Assembly (NCBI GenBank): GCA_937929935.1
Contig: CALFUL010000017.1
Coordinates: 1-64,000, forward strand
Direction: 5' to 3'
Length of the DNA stretch: 64,000 nucleotides
DNA from: an uncultured Flavobacteriaceae bacterium
Lineage (GTDB): Bacteria > Bacteroidota > Bacteroidia > Flavobacteriales > Flavobacteriaceae
Shown: positions 43,957 through 51,899 of the stretch, piece by piece
How the letters are laid out: each line of letters begins with the position of its first letter
Numbering within the stretch: position 1 is the stretch's first letter
Made by a program: the position numbers and the translations under genes
Notes under the pieces: model-generated
Told to the model about the DNA's origin: nothing
Databases searched by the model: none
What the model saw: only the letters and a program-made list of their open reading frames with translations

Positions 43957-45030
43957 TTAAGATGGTAAGTACATAACCCCACTTGACGAGTCTCTTTTGG
44001 ACCCCGTTACCGATTTTAGCACATTTATTTTGTTCTCAAAACGCAGAGCACCCATTAAGGCGAAAACTAATGCTTCTTTAAACTCAATGAGTTTTTTTTC
44101 TGGTACTATTACCTGAATAGCAGCACCTAGTTTTTCTTGCAGCGTTTCAACTAAATACTCATTTAAGGCACCACCGCCAGTTACAAATAAGGTGCTATTT
44201 TGTTGCGTGTGACTCTTAACTTGTTGTGCCACTTGTTCGCAAATATGATGAATGGCGGTATGCAGTTTATTTTCCATAGAATCAGTAAAACTCTCAACTA
44301 TGGGTACCACTTTTTCAATAAACCACTCATAACCAATTGATTTAGGGTAAGGTAGACTGTAATATTCTAAGTCATTCAGTTGGTCAAGCATAGGTAGATT
44401 CAATTGCCCGCTTCGCGCAAGTTTTCCGCCAGCATCAAAGGCCAAGTCTGATTTTTGTGTAATATGATTCAGCACCATATTGGCCAAACCAATATCGTAA
44501 GCCACACGTTTTCTGTTTTCATTAAATGAAATGTTGCTGATACCACCAAGGTTCAAGCAAAAATCATAAGTACTAAAGAATAATTTATCTCCGATAGGTA
44601 CTAAGGGCGCCCCTTGCCCGCCTAAAGCAACATCATTGGTTCTAAAATCACAAATAACTTTTTGCCCACTTGCATTGGCCAAATGTTGACCAGAACCAAT
44701 TTGAAAAGTGAGTCCGTTTTCAGATTGATGGTGGGTGGTATGCCCATGACTAGCGATAAAGTCAATTTCAAGCTTCTTTTCTAAAATAAATTTTTTCGCT
44801 TCATTGCCTAACCAAAAACCATATTCATTATGAAATCGAAGTAATTCATCAGCTTTTAAATGAATAGAATCTTTCAATTTAACTTTCAATTCAGATTCAT
44901 ATGAAACACTTTTGGTTTCTATAATTTCAAAAGACCAATTATCTGTATCATTCTTAATTAGACAATAGCAAAGGTCGAGCCCGTCTAAAGATGTGCCAGA
45001 CATTAAACCAAGAACTTTATAAGTATTCAT
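43957..45030 (-). CDS. anmK: anhydro-N-acetylmuramic acid kinase
   Basis: AnmK opens and phosphorylates 1,6-anhydroMurNAc to MurNAc-6-phosphate in cell-wall recycling. The start VLGLMSGTSLDGLDL (residues 6-20), FIASHGHTTHHQ, QIGSGQHLA, NLGGISNISF and LFVTGGGALNEYL are the family motifs of this hexokinase-like fold. Length (357) is typical. Its start is one base from the stop of the GH3 gene, so both are surely one transcript. murQ, the next enzyme, lies 5 kb away on the other strand. Confidence 0.96.
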   Translation of the reverse strand: MNTYKVLGLMSGTSLDGLDLCYCLIKNDTDNWSFEIIETKSVSYESELKVKLKDSIHLKADELLRFHNEYGFWLGNEAKKFILEKKLEIDFIASHGHTTHHQSENGLTFQIGSGQHLANASGQKVICDFRTNDVALGGQGAPLVPIGDKLFFSTYDFCLNLGGISNISFNENRKRVAYDIGLANMVLNHITQKSDLAFDAGGKLARSGQLNLPMLDQLNDLEYYSLPYPKSIGYEWFIEKVVPIVESFTDSMENKLHTAIHHICEQVAQQVKSHTQQNSTLFVTGGGALNEYLVETLQEKLGAAIQVIVPEKKLIEFKEALVFALMGALRFENKINVLKSVTGSKRDSSSGVMYLPS

Positions 45031-45031
45031 T

Positions 45032-46738
45032 TTAGAGGGTAACAGGTAATTTTCCTTTTCCTTTTACTTTGCCCAGAAAGTGTTGCTCAGCATTTTTTTG
45101 AAACATTTCAAAATCTTGATAAACAAGTACAATATTTTCAATGTTATCGACCTCTAAATGGTTTAAAACAAAGGGGTTGCCAAATAAGTATAAAGTTACA
45201 TTTTTGTTCGCTGCTATTTCATTTATTAAATTTAATTCATCATCACTAATACCAAATTTGTTTCTGGTGCGCACTTGAGGCGGAAACAAAGCAATCAAGA
45301 TATTTTGATCATTTTTCACTGCTTTTCTTATCGCAGCTACTGACATATTAGCATTGCCATAATGATTGTGAATATTGGTTGCCATTGCACCAATTGAAAA
45401 CTGATTTTTAACGGTTTTATCAAATGAAATTATAGCAAATTCAGATTCTCGAAATTTTGCTATTTTTTCTTCACTACCCTTATAAATACTTAAGCTTTCA
45501 CTAGCAATTTTTGAGTTTAGATCAATATAATTATAAGCTGATTTTTCAATGTTTTCAATTGCTAAATAGGCCTTTTCTTTAAGTTGCCATACACGCTTAA
45601 AACTTGCTTCTATTTGTTCTTTTGTTGCGTTTGCCGCAATAGTCTTGATACCTTCAATAGGGTTTTCAGCAAAACAAAGAAAATCATTTCCGGCGTCGAA
45701 GGCTACCCATTCTAATTCTCCTTTGGTAGGAAACATTTTTGAAACACTTTTCATATTCAGTGCATCTGAAATGACCACATTATTAAATTCAAGTTCTTTA
45801 CGTAAGACTGTTTTTATTATTTCATTGGATATTGTTGCAGGTTCACTATTACCATTAGCGAGCGCTGGCACTGATAAATGACCTATCATAACCGCATCTA
45901 CATTTGCATCTATTAATTCTTTAAAAGGATATAATTCAGTTGCTGTTAATTCTTCTTTTGTTTTATTGATTACTGGTAAACCTAAATGTGAATCAGTAGC
46001 CGTATCGCCGTGCCCCGGAAAATGTTTAGCACTTGTCAATACGCCTTGTGATTGTATACCTTTATTGAAGGCAATGGCATTTTTTGCCACTAAATCAGGT
46101 TTTTCTCCAAACGATCGAAATCCGATCACTGGGTTATTCGGATTGTTGTTGACGTCAACTACAGGACCTAAATTCCAATGAATTCCTGCTTTTTTAAGGT
46201 CATTGGCAATGTTTTTACCAACTTCATAAATTAAGTCCTCTCGATTATTCATTGCGCCAAGTGTAATGGCATATGGATATTGAGGTGTGTTTTCAACACG
46301 CATTGCGAGTCCCCATTCTGCATCAATGGCAATTAGTAAAGGATATTTTGCAGCTTTTTGATAGCGTTCAATGAGTTCTTTTAGTCGATCTAAACTTTTG
46401 GTATTAACTACCGCTTGTTTTTTACTTCCAAAATTAGCCGCAGTACTTACCCGACTATGAAAAAAGCAAAGCGCACCAACATGTTGTTCTTTAATTAATT
46501 TTTCAATGGCTTGAATATCTTCTTCAGTATCATTAATGTAAGCAGCCGGCATAAAAAATTGACCTATTTTTTCAGCATCATTTAATGTTTTTGATGCTTC
46601 TTCATAAGAAAGAATGGCACTTGAAGTTGCTGCGTCATTAGTTGTTTCTTTTTCTTGCATTTTACAAGACCAAAGCAAAGCAATTGAAAGAAATAATATT
46701 ACAGCAAAGGGTTTAACTACAAAGTTAAGTTTTGACAT
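45032..46738 (-). CDS. GH3 beta-N-acetylglucosaminidase lipoprotein (NagZ-like)
   Basis: The ATG at 46738 gives a standard lipoprotein leader (MSKLNFVVKPFAVILFLSIA, then LLWSC); an ATG at 46762 adds eight residues. The catalytic signature KHFPGHGDTATDSH has the Asp-His acid/base pair special to NagZ-type GH3 enzymes, and VISDALNMKSV carries the nucleophile aspartate. NagZ removes GlcNAc from GlcNAc-anhMurNAc or muropeptides. Unlike cytosolic E. coli NagZ (about 340 residues), this one is anchored and has a GH3 C-terminal domain, as in Bacillus. It sits between the NagB fusion and anmK. Confidence 0.92.
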   Translation of the reverse strand: MSKLNFVVKPFAVILFLSIALLWSCKMQEKETTNDAATSSAILSYEEASKTLNDAEKIGQFFMPAAYINDTEEDIQAIEKLIKEQHVGALCFFHSRVSTAANFGSKKQAVVNTKSLDRLKELIERYQKAAKYPLLIAIDAEWGLAMRVENTPQYPYAITLGAMNNREDLIYEVGKNIANDLKKAGIHWNLGPVVDVNNNPNNPVIGFRSFGEKPDLVAKNAIAFNKGIQSQGVLTSAKHFPGHGDTATDSHLGLPVINKTKEELTATELYPFKELIDANVDAVMIGHLSVPALANGNSEPATISNEIIKTVLRKELEFNNVVISDALNMKSVSKMFPTKGELEWVAFDAGNDFLCFAENPIEGIKTIAANATKEQIEASFKRVWQLKEKAYLAIENIEKSAYNYIDLNSKIASESLSIYKGSEEKIAKFRESEFAIISFDKTVKNQFSIGAMATNIHNHYGNANMSVAAIRKAVKNDQNILIALFPPQVRTRNKFGISDDELNLINEIAANKNVTLYLFGNPFVLNHLEVDNIENIVLVYQDFEMFQKNAEQHFLGKVKGKGKLPVTL

Positions 46739-46812
46739 GTTTTGAATTAATTTATAAGACACTACTATTTTACACTAAAATAGCCTTTTAAACTTTTAAA
46801 TAATTGTTTCTT

Positions 46813-48738
46813 TTAAAACTTATGTCTTACAAAAGCTTCCATGGCCGCATAATCTGAAAGCCCTAGCTCGTTGTACGCAATTGCTGTATCTCTATTGCGC
46901 TCTTCTGCTCGCATCCAGAATTCACGGGTGTCATCACCTTGAAACATGACCCCATCTTTTTGTGATTGATGACAAAAAATTGCTTTTCTTTTTCTCAAAA
47001 CTTGCCCAGGACTCATGGGTACAGCCATTTCAATTTCATTGGTATCCCATTCGTGCCAGGCACCACGGTATAACCATAGCCAACAGTCTTTTATAAACTT
47101 TTCATTTTGTAATTTTTGCATCGCCTCTAAAACAGCATCTAAACAGACTTTATGTGTGCCATGTGGATCTGCTAAATCGCCAGCAGCATAAATTTGATGT
47201 GGTTTAATGTCTTGAATGATTTGCATCATGATTGCTACATCTTCATCAGAAAGATTTTTCTTTTTGATGGTGCCAGTTTCATAAAAAGGTAAATCTAGAA
47301 AGTGCACATTTGAATCATCTAAACCTAAATACCGCACCGCAGCATAAGATTCGCCTCGTCTGATGTTTCCTTTTAGTTTTCTGACTTCAGTTGTATCAAA
47401 ACTGCTTTCTTTTTTGGCTTTGATTGCGTCAATAAGATTTTGAGATGCTGAACTATTTGAAATTTGTTTAGCTATTTCAGCATATTTACGAGCGTCTTCA
47501 TCTGAAACTGCAATATTTCCTGAAGTTTGATACACCACATGCACATCATGACCTTGTTCAATAAGGCGGTCAAAGGTTCCGCCCATTGAAATAACATCAT
47601 CGTCTGGGTGGGGACTAAAAATTAGTACTCTTTTTTTGACAGGTAGTGCGCGTTCAGGTCTGTTTGAATCATCAGCATTTGGTTTGCCACCGGGCCATCC
47701 GGTAATGGTATGTTGTAGTCTGTTAAACATCCAAATATTGAGGTCATAAGAGTCTTGAACGCTCAATAAATCAGCCATTCCATTATCATTATAATCCTTA
47801 TCAGTTAAACTTAAAATTGTTTTTTTGTTTTTATGACAGAGCCAAACAATGGCCTTTGCTGTTAATGGTTTCGTCCATTGGCAAGAACGAACCAGCCAAG
47901 GGGTTTTGTTTCTTGTCAATTCACTGCCTGCAGCAGTATCTAAAACAAAAGTGCAATTATCGTGATTTTGTAAATAAGTTGCTGGCACCTGCGATGAGAC
48001 ATCGCCTTCAATGGTTTCTTTTATAATGGCAGCCTTATTTTGACCCCATCCTAACAGCACAATTCTTTTTGCTTTTCTAACGGTAGCAATACCCATGGTA
48101 ATTGCTTTACGTGGCACATTGTCAATGCCTAAAAATGATGGCGCCGCATCAACTCTTGTAATATGATCAAGGGTAATAACACGGGTACGCGAATTGTAAT
48201 GTGAACCCGGTTCATTAAAACCAACATGACCTGTTCGCCCAATACCTAGTAATTGAAAATCGAGCCCTCCAAGATCTTTTATTTTTTTTTCATAAGACAG
48301 GCAGTAACTCAAAACGTCTTCAAAAGCCGTCTTACCGTCAGGAATGTGAATGTTCTCAGCTTGAATATCAACATGATTAAAAAGGTGTTCATGCATGAAG
48401 AAATAATAACTCTGCGTATTCTCTTTATCCATAGGTAGATATTCATCTAAATTGAACGTGATCACATTTGAAAAGCTCAGACCTTCTTCTTTGTGCATAC
48501 GAACTAATTCTTCATATACCCGAATAGGCGATGAACCTGTGGCAAGACCTAAAACACAAGGTTGATTAGCGGCTTGCTTTCTGCGAATAAGTTTTGCGAT
48601 TTCTTCAGCTACTTGAATAGATGCATCATTTGAATTTTCAAAAATCACATTATGTATTTTTTCAAAACGTGTTTCTTCAAATTGACCTACAGGTTTGTAG
48701 TTGATATCAGTTTTGATTCTCGTTGCCAATGCCGTCAT
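46813..48738 (-). CDS. nagB: glucosamine-6-phosphate deaminase fused to a PIG-L/LmbE deacetylase-like domain
   Basis: The N-terminal half (about residues 20-300) is NagB: LGLATGSSPIRVYEEL, ITFNLDEYLPMDKENTQS, and IGRTGHVGFNEPGS, giving fructose-6-phosphate and ammonia from GlcN6P. The second half (about 365-560) is PIG-L-like: FSPHPDDDVISMGG with zinc-binding H and D near residue 375, and AGDLADPHGTHKVCLDA with the third zinc histidine. PIG-L proteins deacetylate GlcNAc conjugates. No nagA is in the locus, so the second domain may supply GlcNAc-6P deacetylase. The fusion itself is common in Bacteroidota. It is the first gene of the minus-strand run toward acs. Confidence 0.93.
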   Translation of the reverse strand: MTALATRIKTDINYKPVGQFEETRFEKIHNVIFENSNDASIQVAEEIAKLIRRKQAANQPCVLGLATGSSPIRVYEELVRMHKEEGLSFSNVITFNLDEYLPMDKENTQSYYFFMHEHLFNHVDIQAENIHIPDGKTAFEDVLSYCLSYEKKIKDLGGLDFQLLGIGRTGHVGFNEPGSHYNSRTRVITLDHITRVDAAPSFLGIDNVPRKAITMGIATVRKAKRIVLLGWGQNKAAIIKETIEGDVSSQVPATYLQNHDNCTFVLDTAAGSELTRNKTPWLVRSCQWTKPLTAKAIVWLCHKNKKTILSLTDKDYNDNGMADLLSVQDSYDLNIWMFNRLQHTITGWPGGKPNADDSNRPERALPVKKRVLIFSPHPDDDVISMGGTFDRLIEQGHDVHVVYQTSGNIAVSDEDARKYAEIAKQISNSSASQNLIDAIKAKKESSFDTTEVRKLKGNIRRGESYAAVRYLGLDDSNVHFLDLPFYETGTIKKKNLSDEDVAIMMQIIQDIKPHQIYAAGDLADPHGTHKVCLDAVLEAMQKLQNEKFIKDCWLWLYRGAWHEWDTNEIEMAVPMSPGQVLRKRKAIFCHQSQKDGVMFQGDDTREFWMRAEERNRDTAIAYNELGLSDYAAMEAFVRHKF

Positions 48739-48793
48739 AAGTAAAATGGTTTGAAATTGTTGCTAAATCAAAAATAGGCAAAAAACAACATGT

Positions 48794-48883
48794 TTTGCAG
48801 TTTTATGCAATATTATTTGCTGTTTATTGCTTTTATTTATTAATATATAAAAATATAGGTTGTAATACTGAATAAAACAGCAA
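48794..48883. promoter_or_regulatory. candidate DeoR operator repeats between nagB and the regulator gene
   Basis: The divergent spacer holds TTTGCAGTTT (48794-48803) and TTTGCTGTTT (48816-48825), 22 bp apart, and an inverted copy AAACAGCAA (48875-48883) that exactly complements TTGCTGTTT. Likely -7 boxes lie on either side: CAAAAATA at 48769-48776 for nagB (minus) and TATATTTG at 48898-48905 for the regulator (plus). Neither has a good -33 TTG. Confidence 0.45.
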
Positions 48884-48922
48884 GTCTATTTTAATGTTAT
48901 ATTTGCTCTAATTATTGATTTT

Positions 48923-49672
48923 ATGCTTAAAGAAGAGCGGTTACGTACTATTTTAAATGAAGTTGAATTGCACAATCGTATTCTGTTAACTGATATAGCT
49001 GAAACGCTTGAGGTGTCAATAGATACGGTTAGAAGAGATGTGAAAGAACTTGATGCCAATAAGAAGCTTAAAAAAGTTCATGGGGGTGCTGTTGCATTGG
49101 GTTTTATTACAAATAACACCAGAAATACCAATATTTATGCCCTTGATGAAAAAATTAAAATTGCAGAGAAAGCTTTAACCTTAATTAAAAACGGAGCTGT
49201 TATTTTTATTGACGGTGGTACCACTTGCCTAGAATTAGCACGATTAATTTCAATGGATTCAGAATTAACTTGTTTTACTATTAGTTTACCAGTGGCAGTC
49301 GAATTATCTTCAAAACCCAATATCAAAGTCATTTTTATTGGAGGGCAAATTTCTAAAGATGCGCATATTGCAATTGGGGCGAATACCATACATAATCTTT
49401 CTGAAATAAAAGTAGATTATAGCTTTATCGGCACGGGCTATGTTGATTCTCAATACGGATTAACAGAATTTGATTGGGATATTGTACAGTTGAAAAAAGC
49501 AGTTATTAAAGCCGCCAAGAAAACAGTACTTTTATGTATCTCAGAAAAGTTGAATTCGCAACATCGCTATAAAACTTGTGATTTAAAGGAAATAAACACC
49601 ATGATTACTGAACTTAATGCAGACAACAGTTTGTTGAAAAGCTTTAAATCGCATGATGTAATTTTGCTTTAA
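48923..49672 (+). CDS. DeoR-family transcriptional regulator
   Basis: The N-terminal winged helix reads LTDIAETLEVSIDTVRRDVK, then KLKKVHGGAVAL, the DeoR signature. The C-terminal sugar-phosphate sensor has IDGGTTCLELARLI, IFIGGQISKDAHIAIG and VDYSFIGTGYVDSQYGLTEF (core FIGTGYVDSQYGLT). DeoR regulators usually sense a phosphosugar, here plausibly GlcNAc-6P, GlcN6P or MurNAc-6P. It is divergent from the nagB fusion gene and followed by murQ, so it probably controls the recycling locus. Length (249) is typical. Confidence 0.92.
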   Translation: MLKEERLRTILNEVELHNRILLTDIAETLEVSIDTVRRDVKELDANKKLKKVHGGAVALGFITNNTRNTNIYALDEKIKIAEKALTLIKNGAVIFIDGGTTCLELARLISMDSELTCFTISLPVAVELSSKPNIKVIFIGGQISKDAHIAIGANTIHNLSEIKVDYSFIGTGYVDSQYGLTEFDWDIVQLKKAVIKAAKKTVLLCISEKLNSQHRYKTCDLKEINTMITELNADNSLLKSFKSHDVILL

Positions 49673-49677
49673 ATGTG

Positions 49678-49720
49678 GTTGACGGTTGACGGTTTACGGT
49701 TGTCTGATGTCAGTTGTCAG
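49678..49720 (+). repeat. dispersed intergenic repeat related to 10644-10672
   Basis: GTTGACGGTTG is followed by GACGG-like words and TTGTCTG. The 29 bases 49678-49706 match the minus strand of 10672-10644 at 23 positions without a gap. A further GTCAGTTGTCAG word ends at 49720. Confidence 0.6.
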
Positions 49721-49787
49721 AATTCAAAATCGGATTCATGAATTAATTTAAAACAAGTAGTCTTTCATATTTTTAAAATTTAGCTTT

Positions 49788-49819
49788 AAACTCATAAACT
49801 CATAAACTCATAAACTCAT
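49788..49819 (+). repeat. four tandem copies of AAACTCAT before murQ
   Basis: Four perfect 8-bp units lie at 49788-49819 and a partial fifth (AAACcc) follows, eight bases before the murQ start. Copy number could alter the spacing or structure of the murQ leader. Confidence 0.9.
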
Positions 49820-49827
49820 AAACCCAA

Positions 49828-50640
49828 ATGTCATATACCAAAATAACCGAAACCCCTTCAAATCACGATCATTTAGAGCAACTAGATACTACTTCTATTT
49901 TGATGAAGATGAATGAAGAAGATCAAAAGGTGGCTGATGCTGTTCAAAAAGTGATTCCAGAAATAACCAAATTGGTTGATGCTTTGGTAGAACGTTTCAT
50001 TGATGGTGGGCGCCTTTTTTACATAGGTGCGGGCACAAGTGGTAGATTGGGAATTTTAGACGCTTCTGAAATACCGCCAACTTTTGGAATGCCTCATGAA
50101 AGGGTAGTGGGACTCATTGCGGGTGGCGACACCGCAATCAGAAAAGCTGTTGAAAATGCTGAAGATGATCAAAAACAAGCTTGGATAGATTTAGCAGCAC
50201 ATAAAATAAATACAAAAGATGTTTTAGTAGGTATTGCAGCTTCAGGTACAACGCCTTATGTCTTAGGTGGCATTGCTGATGCGAAATCTAATGGAATTTT
50301 AACAGCTGGAATAACTAATAACCCGGGCTCGCCATTAGCCACTGATGTAGATATTCCGATAGCCGTAAATGTAGGTCCTGAATTTGTGACGGGCAGTACA
50401 CGTATGAAAAGCGGTACCTCGCAAAAATTGGTTTTAAATATGATTTCTACAGCCCTTATGATTAAAATAGGAAGGGTAAAAGGAAATAAAATGGTCAATA
50501 TGCAGTTGAGTAATAGCAAATTAGTTGACCGTGGTACTCGCTATGTAATGGAGGGCCTAGGCGTTGATTACAATAAAGCTGAGGCCTTGTTGAAAAAACA
50601 TGGTTCGGTTAAAAAGGCCATTGAATTTGGCGAAAAATAA
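49828..50640 (+). CDS. murQ: N-acetylmuramic acid 6-phosphate etherase
   Basis: MurQ removes D-lactate from MurNAc-6-phosphate, giving GlcNAc-6-phosphate. The SIS domain shows FYIGAGTSGRLGILDASEIP with catalytic E81, then PPTFGMPHERV, IAASGTTPYVLGG and TGSTRMKSGTSQKLVLNMIS (core STRMKSGTSQ). The 270-residue length is that of the Bacteroidota form. It works directly after AnmK, whose gene is 5 kb away on the other strand. It follows the DeoR gene by 155 bp containing two kinds of repeats. Confidence 0.96.
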   Translation: MSYTKITETPSNHDHLEQLDTTSILMKMNEEDQKVADAVQKVIPEITKLVDALVERFIDGGRLFYIGAGTSGRLGILDASEIPPTFGMPHERVVGLIAGGDTAIRKAVENAEDDQKQAWIDLAAHKINTKDVLVGIAASGTTPYVLGGIADAKSNGILTAGITNNPGSPLATDVDIPIAVNVGPEFVTGSTRMKSGTSQKLVLNMISTALMIKIGRVKGNKMVNMQLSNSKLVDRGTRYVMEGLGVDYNKAEALLKKHGSVKKAIEFGEK

Positions 50641-50644
50641 ATTT

Positions 50645-51763
50645 TTATTTAGGTAGCAACTTGTAAATACCTTTGCCTTCAACGGCTACGTAAATAAACC
50701 CGTCAGGTCCTTCTTTTACGTCTCGTATACGCCCTAAACCATCCAATAGCTTTTCTCTTTTAATGACGTTTTCGCCATCAAAAACTAGGCGCTCCAAATA
50801 TTGAAAAGCAAGAGAGCCAACTAAAAGACTTCCTTTCCAATTATCATAGTTATCTGTTGTCACAAAAGTCATTCCGCTGGGGGCAATTGAAGGAGTCCAA
50901 TAAAAGATTGGTTGTTCCATACCTTCCATTTCCTTTTGGTCAGTTATGGTAGTTCCGCTATAATTTATTCCATAGGTAATTACTGGCCAGCCATAATTTT
51001 TTCCTTTTTGAACAATGTTTATTTCATCGCCTCCTCGAGGCCCGTGTTCATGATTCCATATTTCTCTTGTCTCAGGATGTAAAACAAGTCCCTGCGGATT
51101 TCTATGCCCGTAACTATAAATAGCTTTTTTCGCATTTTCATCATTAAAAAAAGGATTGTCATTAGGTATGCTACCATCAGCATTAAATCTGTAAATTTTA
51201 CCGCCATCTCTTGTGATATCTTGCGGATTTTCATCTCTTGCTCCGCGTTCACCAATTGATAAATAAAGGTATCCTTGGTCATCAAAAAGAATGCGTGATC
51301 CAAAGTGTTGTCCTTTTGTTGTATTCGGACCAGCTTTATACAGTATTTTTTTGTTAATCAACTTGTTATCTTCTATTTTTGCGCGCATCAAAGCGGTGTG
51401 TCCACCTTTTTCAGAACCCTCTGATGAGGCATAGGAAAGATAGAGCCAACCGTTATTTTCATAGTCCGGATGAATTTCAATGTCAAGTAGGCCACCTTGA
51501 CCTCTCACATACACATCTGGAAGATCTAAAATTTCACTTTTTTTACCCGCTGAAAAAAGGAATAATTTACCCGATTTTTCAGTTACCAAAATGGCATTAT
51601 TGGGTAAAATGGCAATTCCCCACGGAATCTGCATTTCATCGATCAGTAATTGAGCCGAAAACACCTCTTTTTTGGGTTTATCTATTTGATTTTCAGCATT
51701 TTGAGCGCATGAAATATTTAATATTAAAAACCATAGCCCTAGAAATTGTATACTTTTTTTCAT
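50645..51763 (-). CDS. PQQ-dependent sugar dehydrogenase-type beta-propeller lipoprotein
   Basis: The leader MKKSIQFLGLWFLILNISC ends at a likely lipid cysteine. The mature part is a GSDH-type propeller: IPWGIAILPNNAILVTEKSG, LDIEIHPDYENNGWLYLSY, QHFGSRILFDDQGYLYLSIG (catalytic-histidine region), YGHRNPQGLVLHP and EHGPRGGDEINIV, IAPSGMTFVT, GRIRDVKEGPDGFIYVAVE (all quoted as short cores). These match soluble aldose dehydrogenases that use PQQ and calcium in the periplasm. PQQ synthesis genes are not in the window, so cofactor supply is unknown. It converges on murQ with only 4 bp between stops. Confidence 0.88.
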   Translation of the reverse strand: MKKSIQFLGLWFLILNISCAQNAENQIDKPKKEVFSAQLLIDEMQIPWGIAILPNNAILVTEKSGKLFLFSAGKKSEILDLPDVYVRGQGGLLDIEIHPDYENNGWLYLSYASSEGSEKGGHTALMRAKIEDNKLINKKILYKAGPNTTKGQHFGSRILFDDQGYLYLSIGERGARDENPQDITRDGGKIYRFNADGSIPNDNPFFNDENAKKAIYSYGHRNPQGLVLHPETREIWNHEHGPRGGDEINIVQKGKNYGWPVITYGINYSGTTITDQKEMEGMEQPIFYWTPSIAPSGMTFVTTDNYDNWKGSLLVGSLAFQYLERLVFDGENVIKREKLLDGLGRIRDVKEGPDGFIYVAVEGKGIYKLLPK

Positions 51764-51899
51764 TTTGAAACGTTGAATAATTAAACTAAAGTACTATCAA
51801 ACCATTAATAATCAAAAATGATTTTATAAGTAAAAAAATTACAACTAGAGAATAAACTGATCCCAAATCAACTGTTCTTGCTCAAATACTGCTTAACCT

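Noticed and set aside
49788..49819. Tandem repeats considered as a CRISPR array
   Set aside because: Units are 8 bp with no spacers and there are no cas genes.
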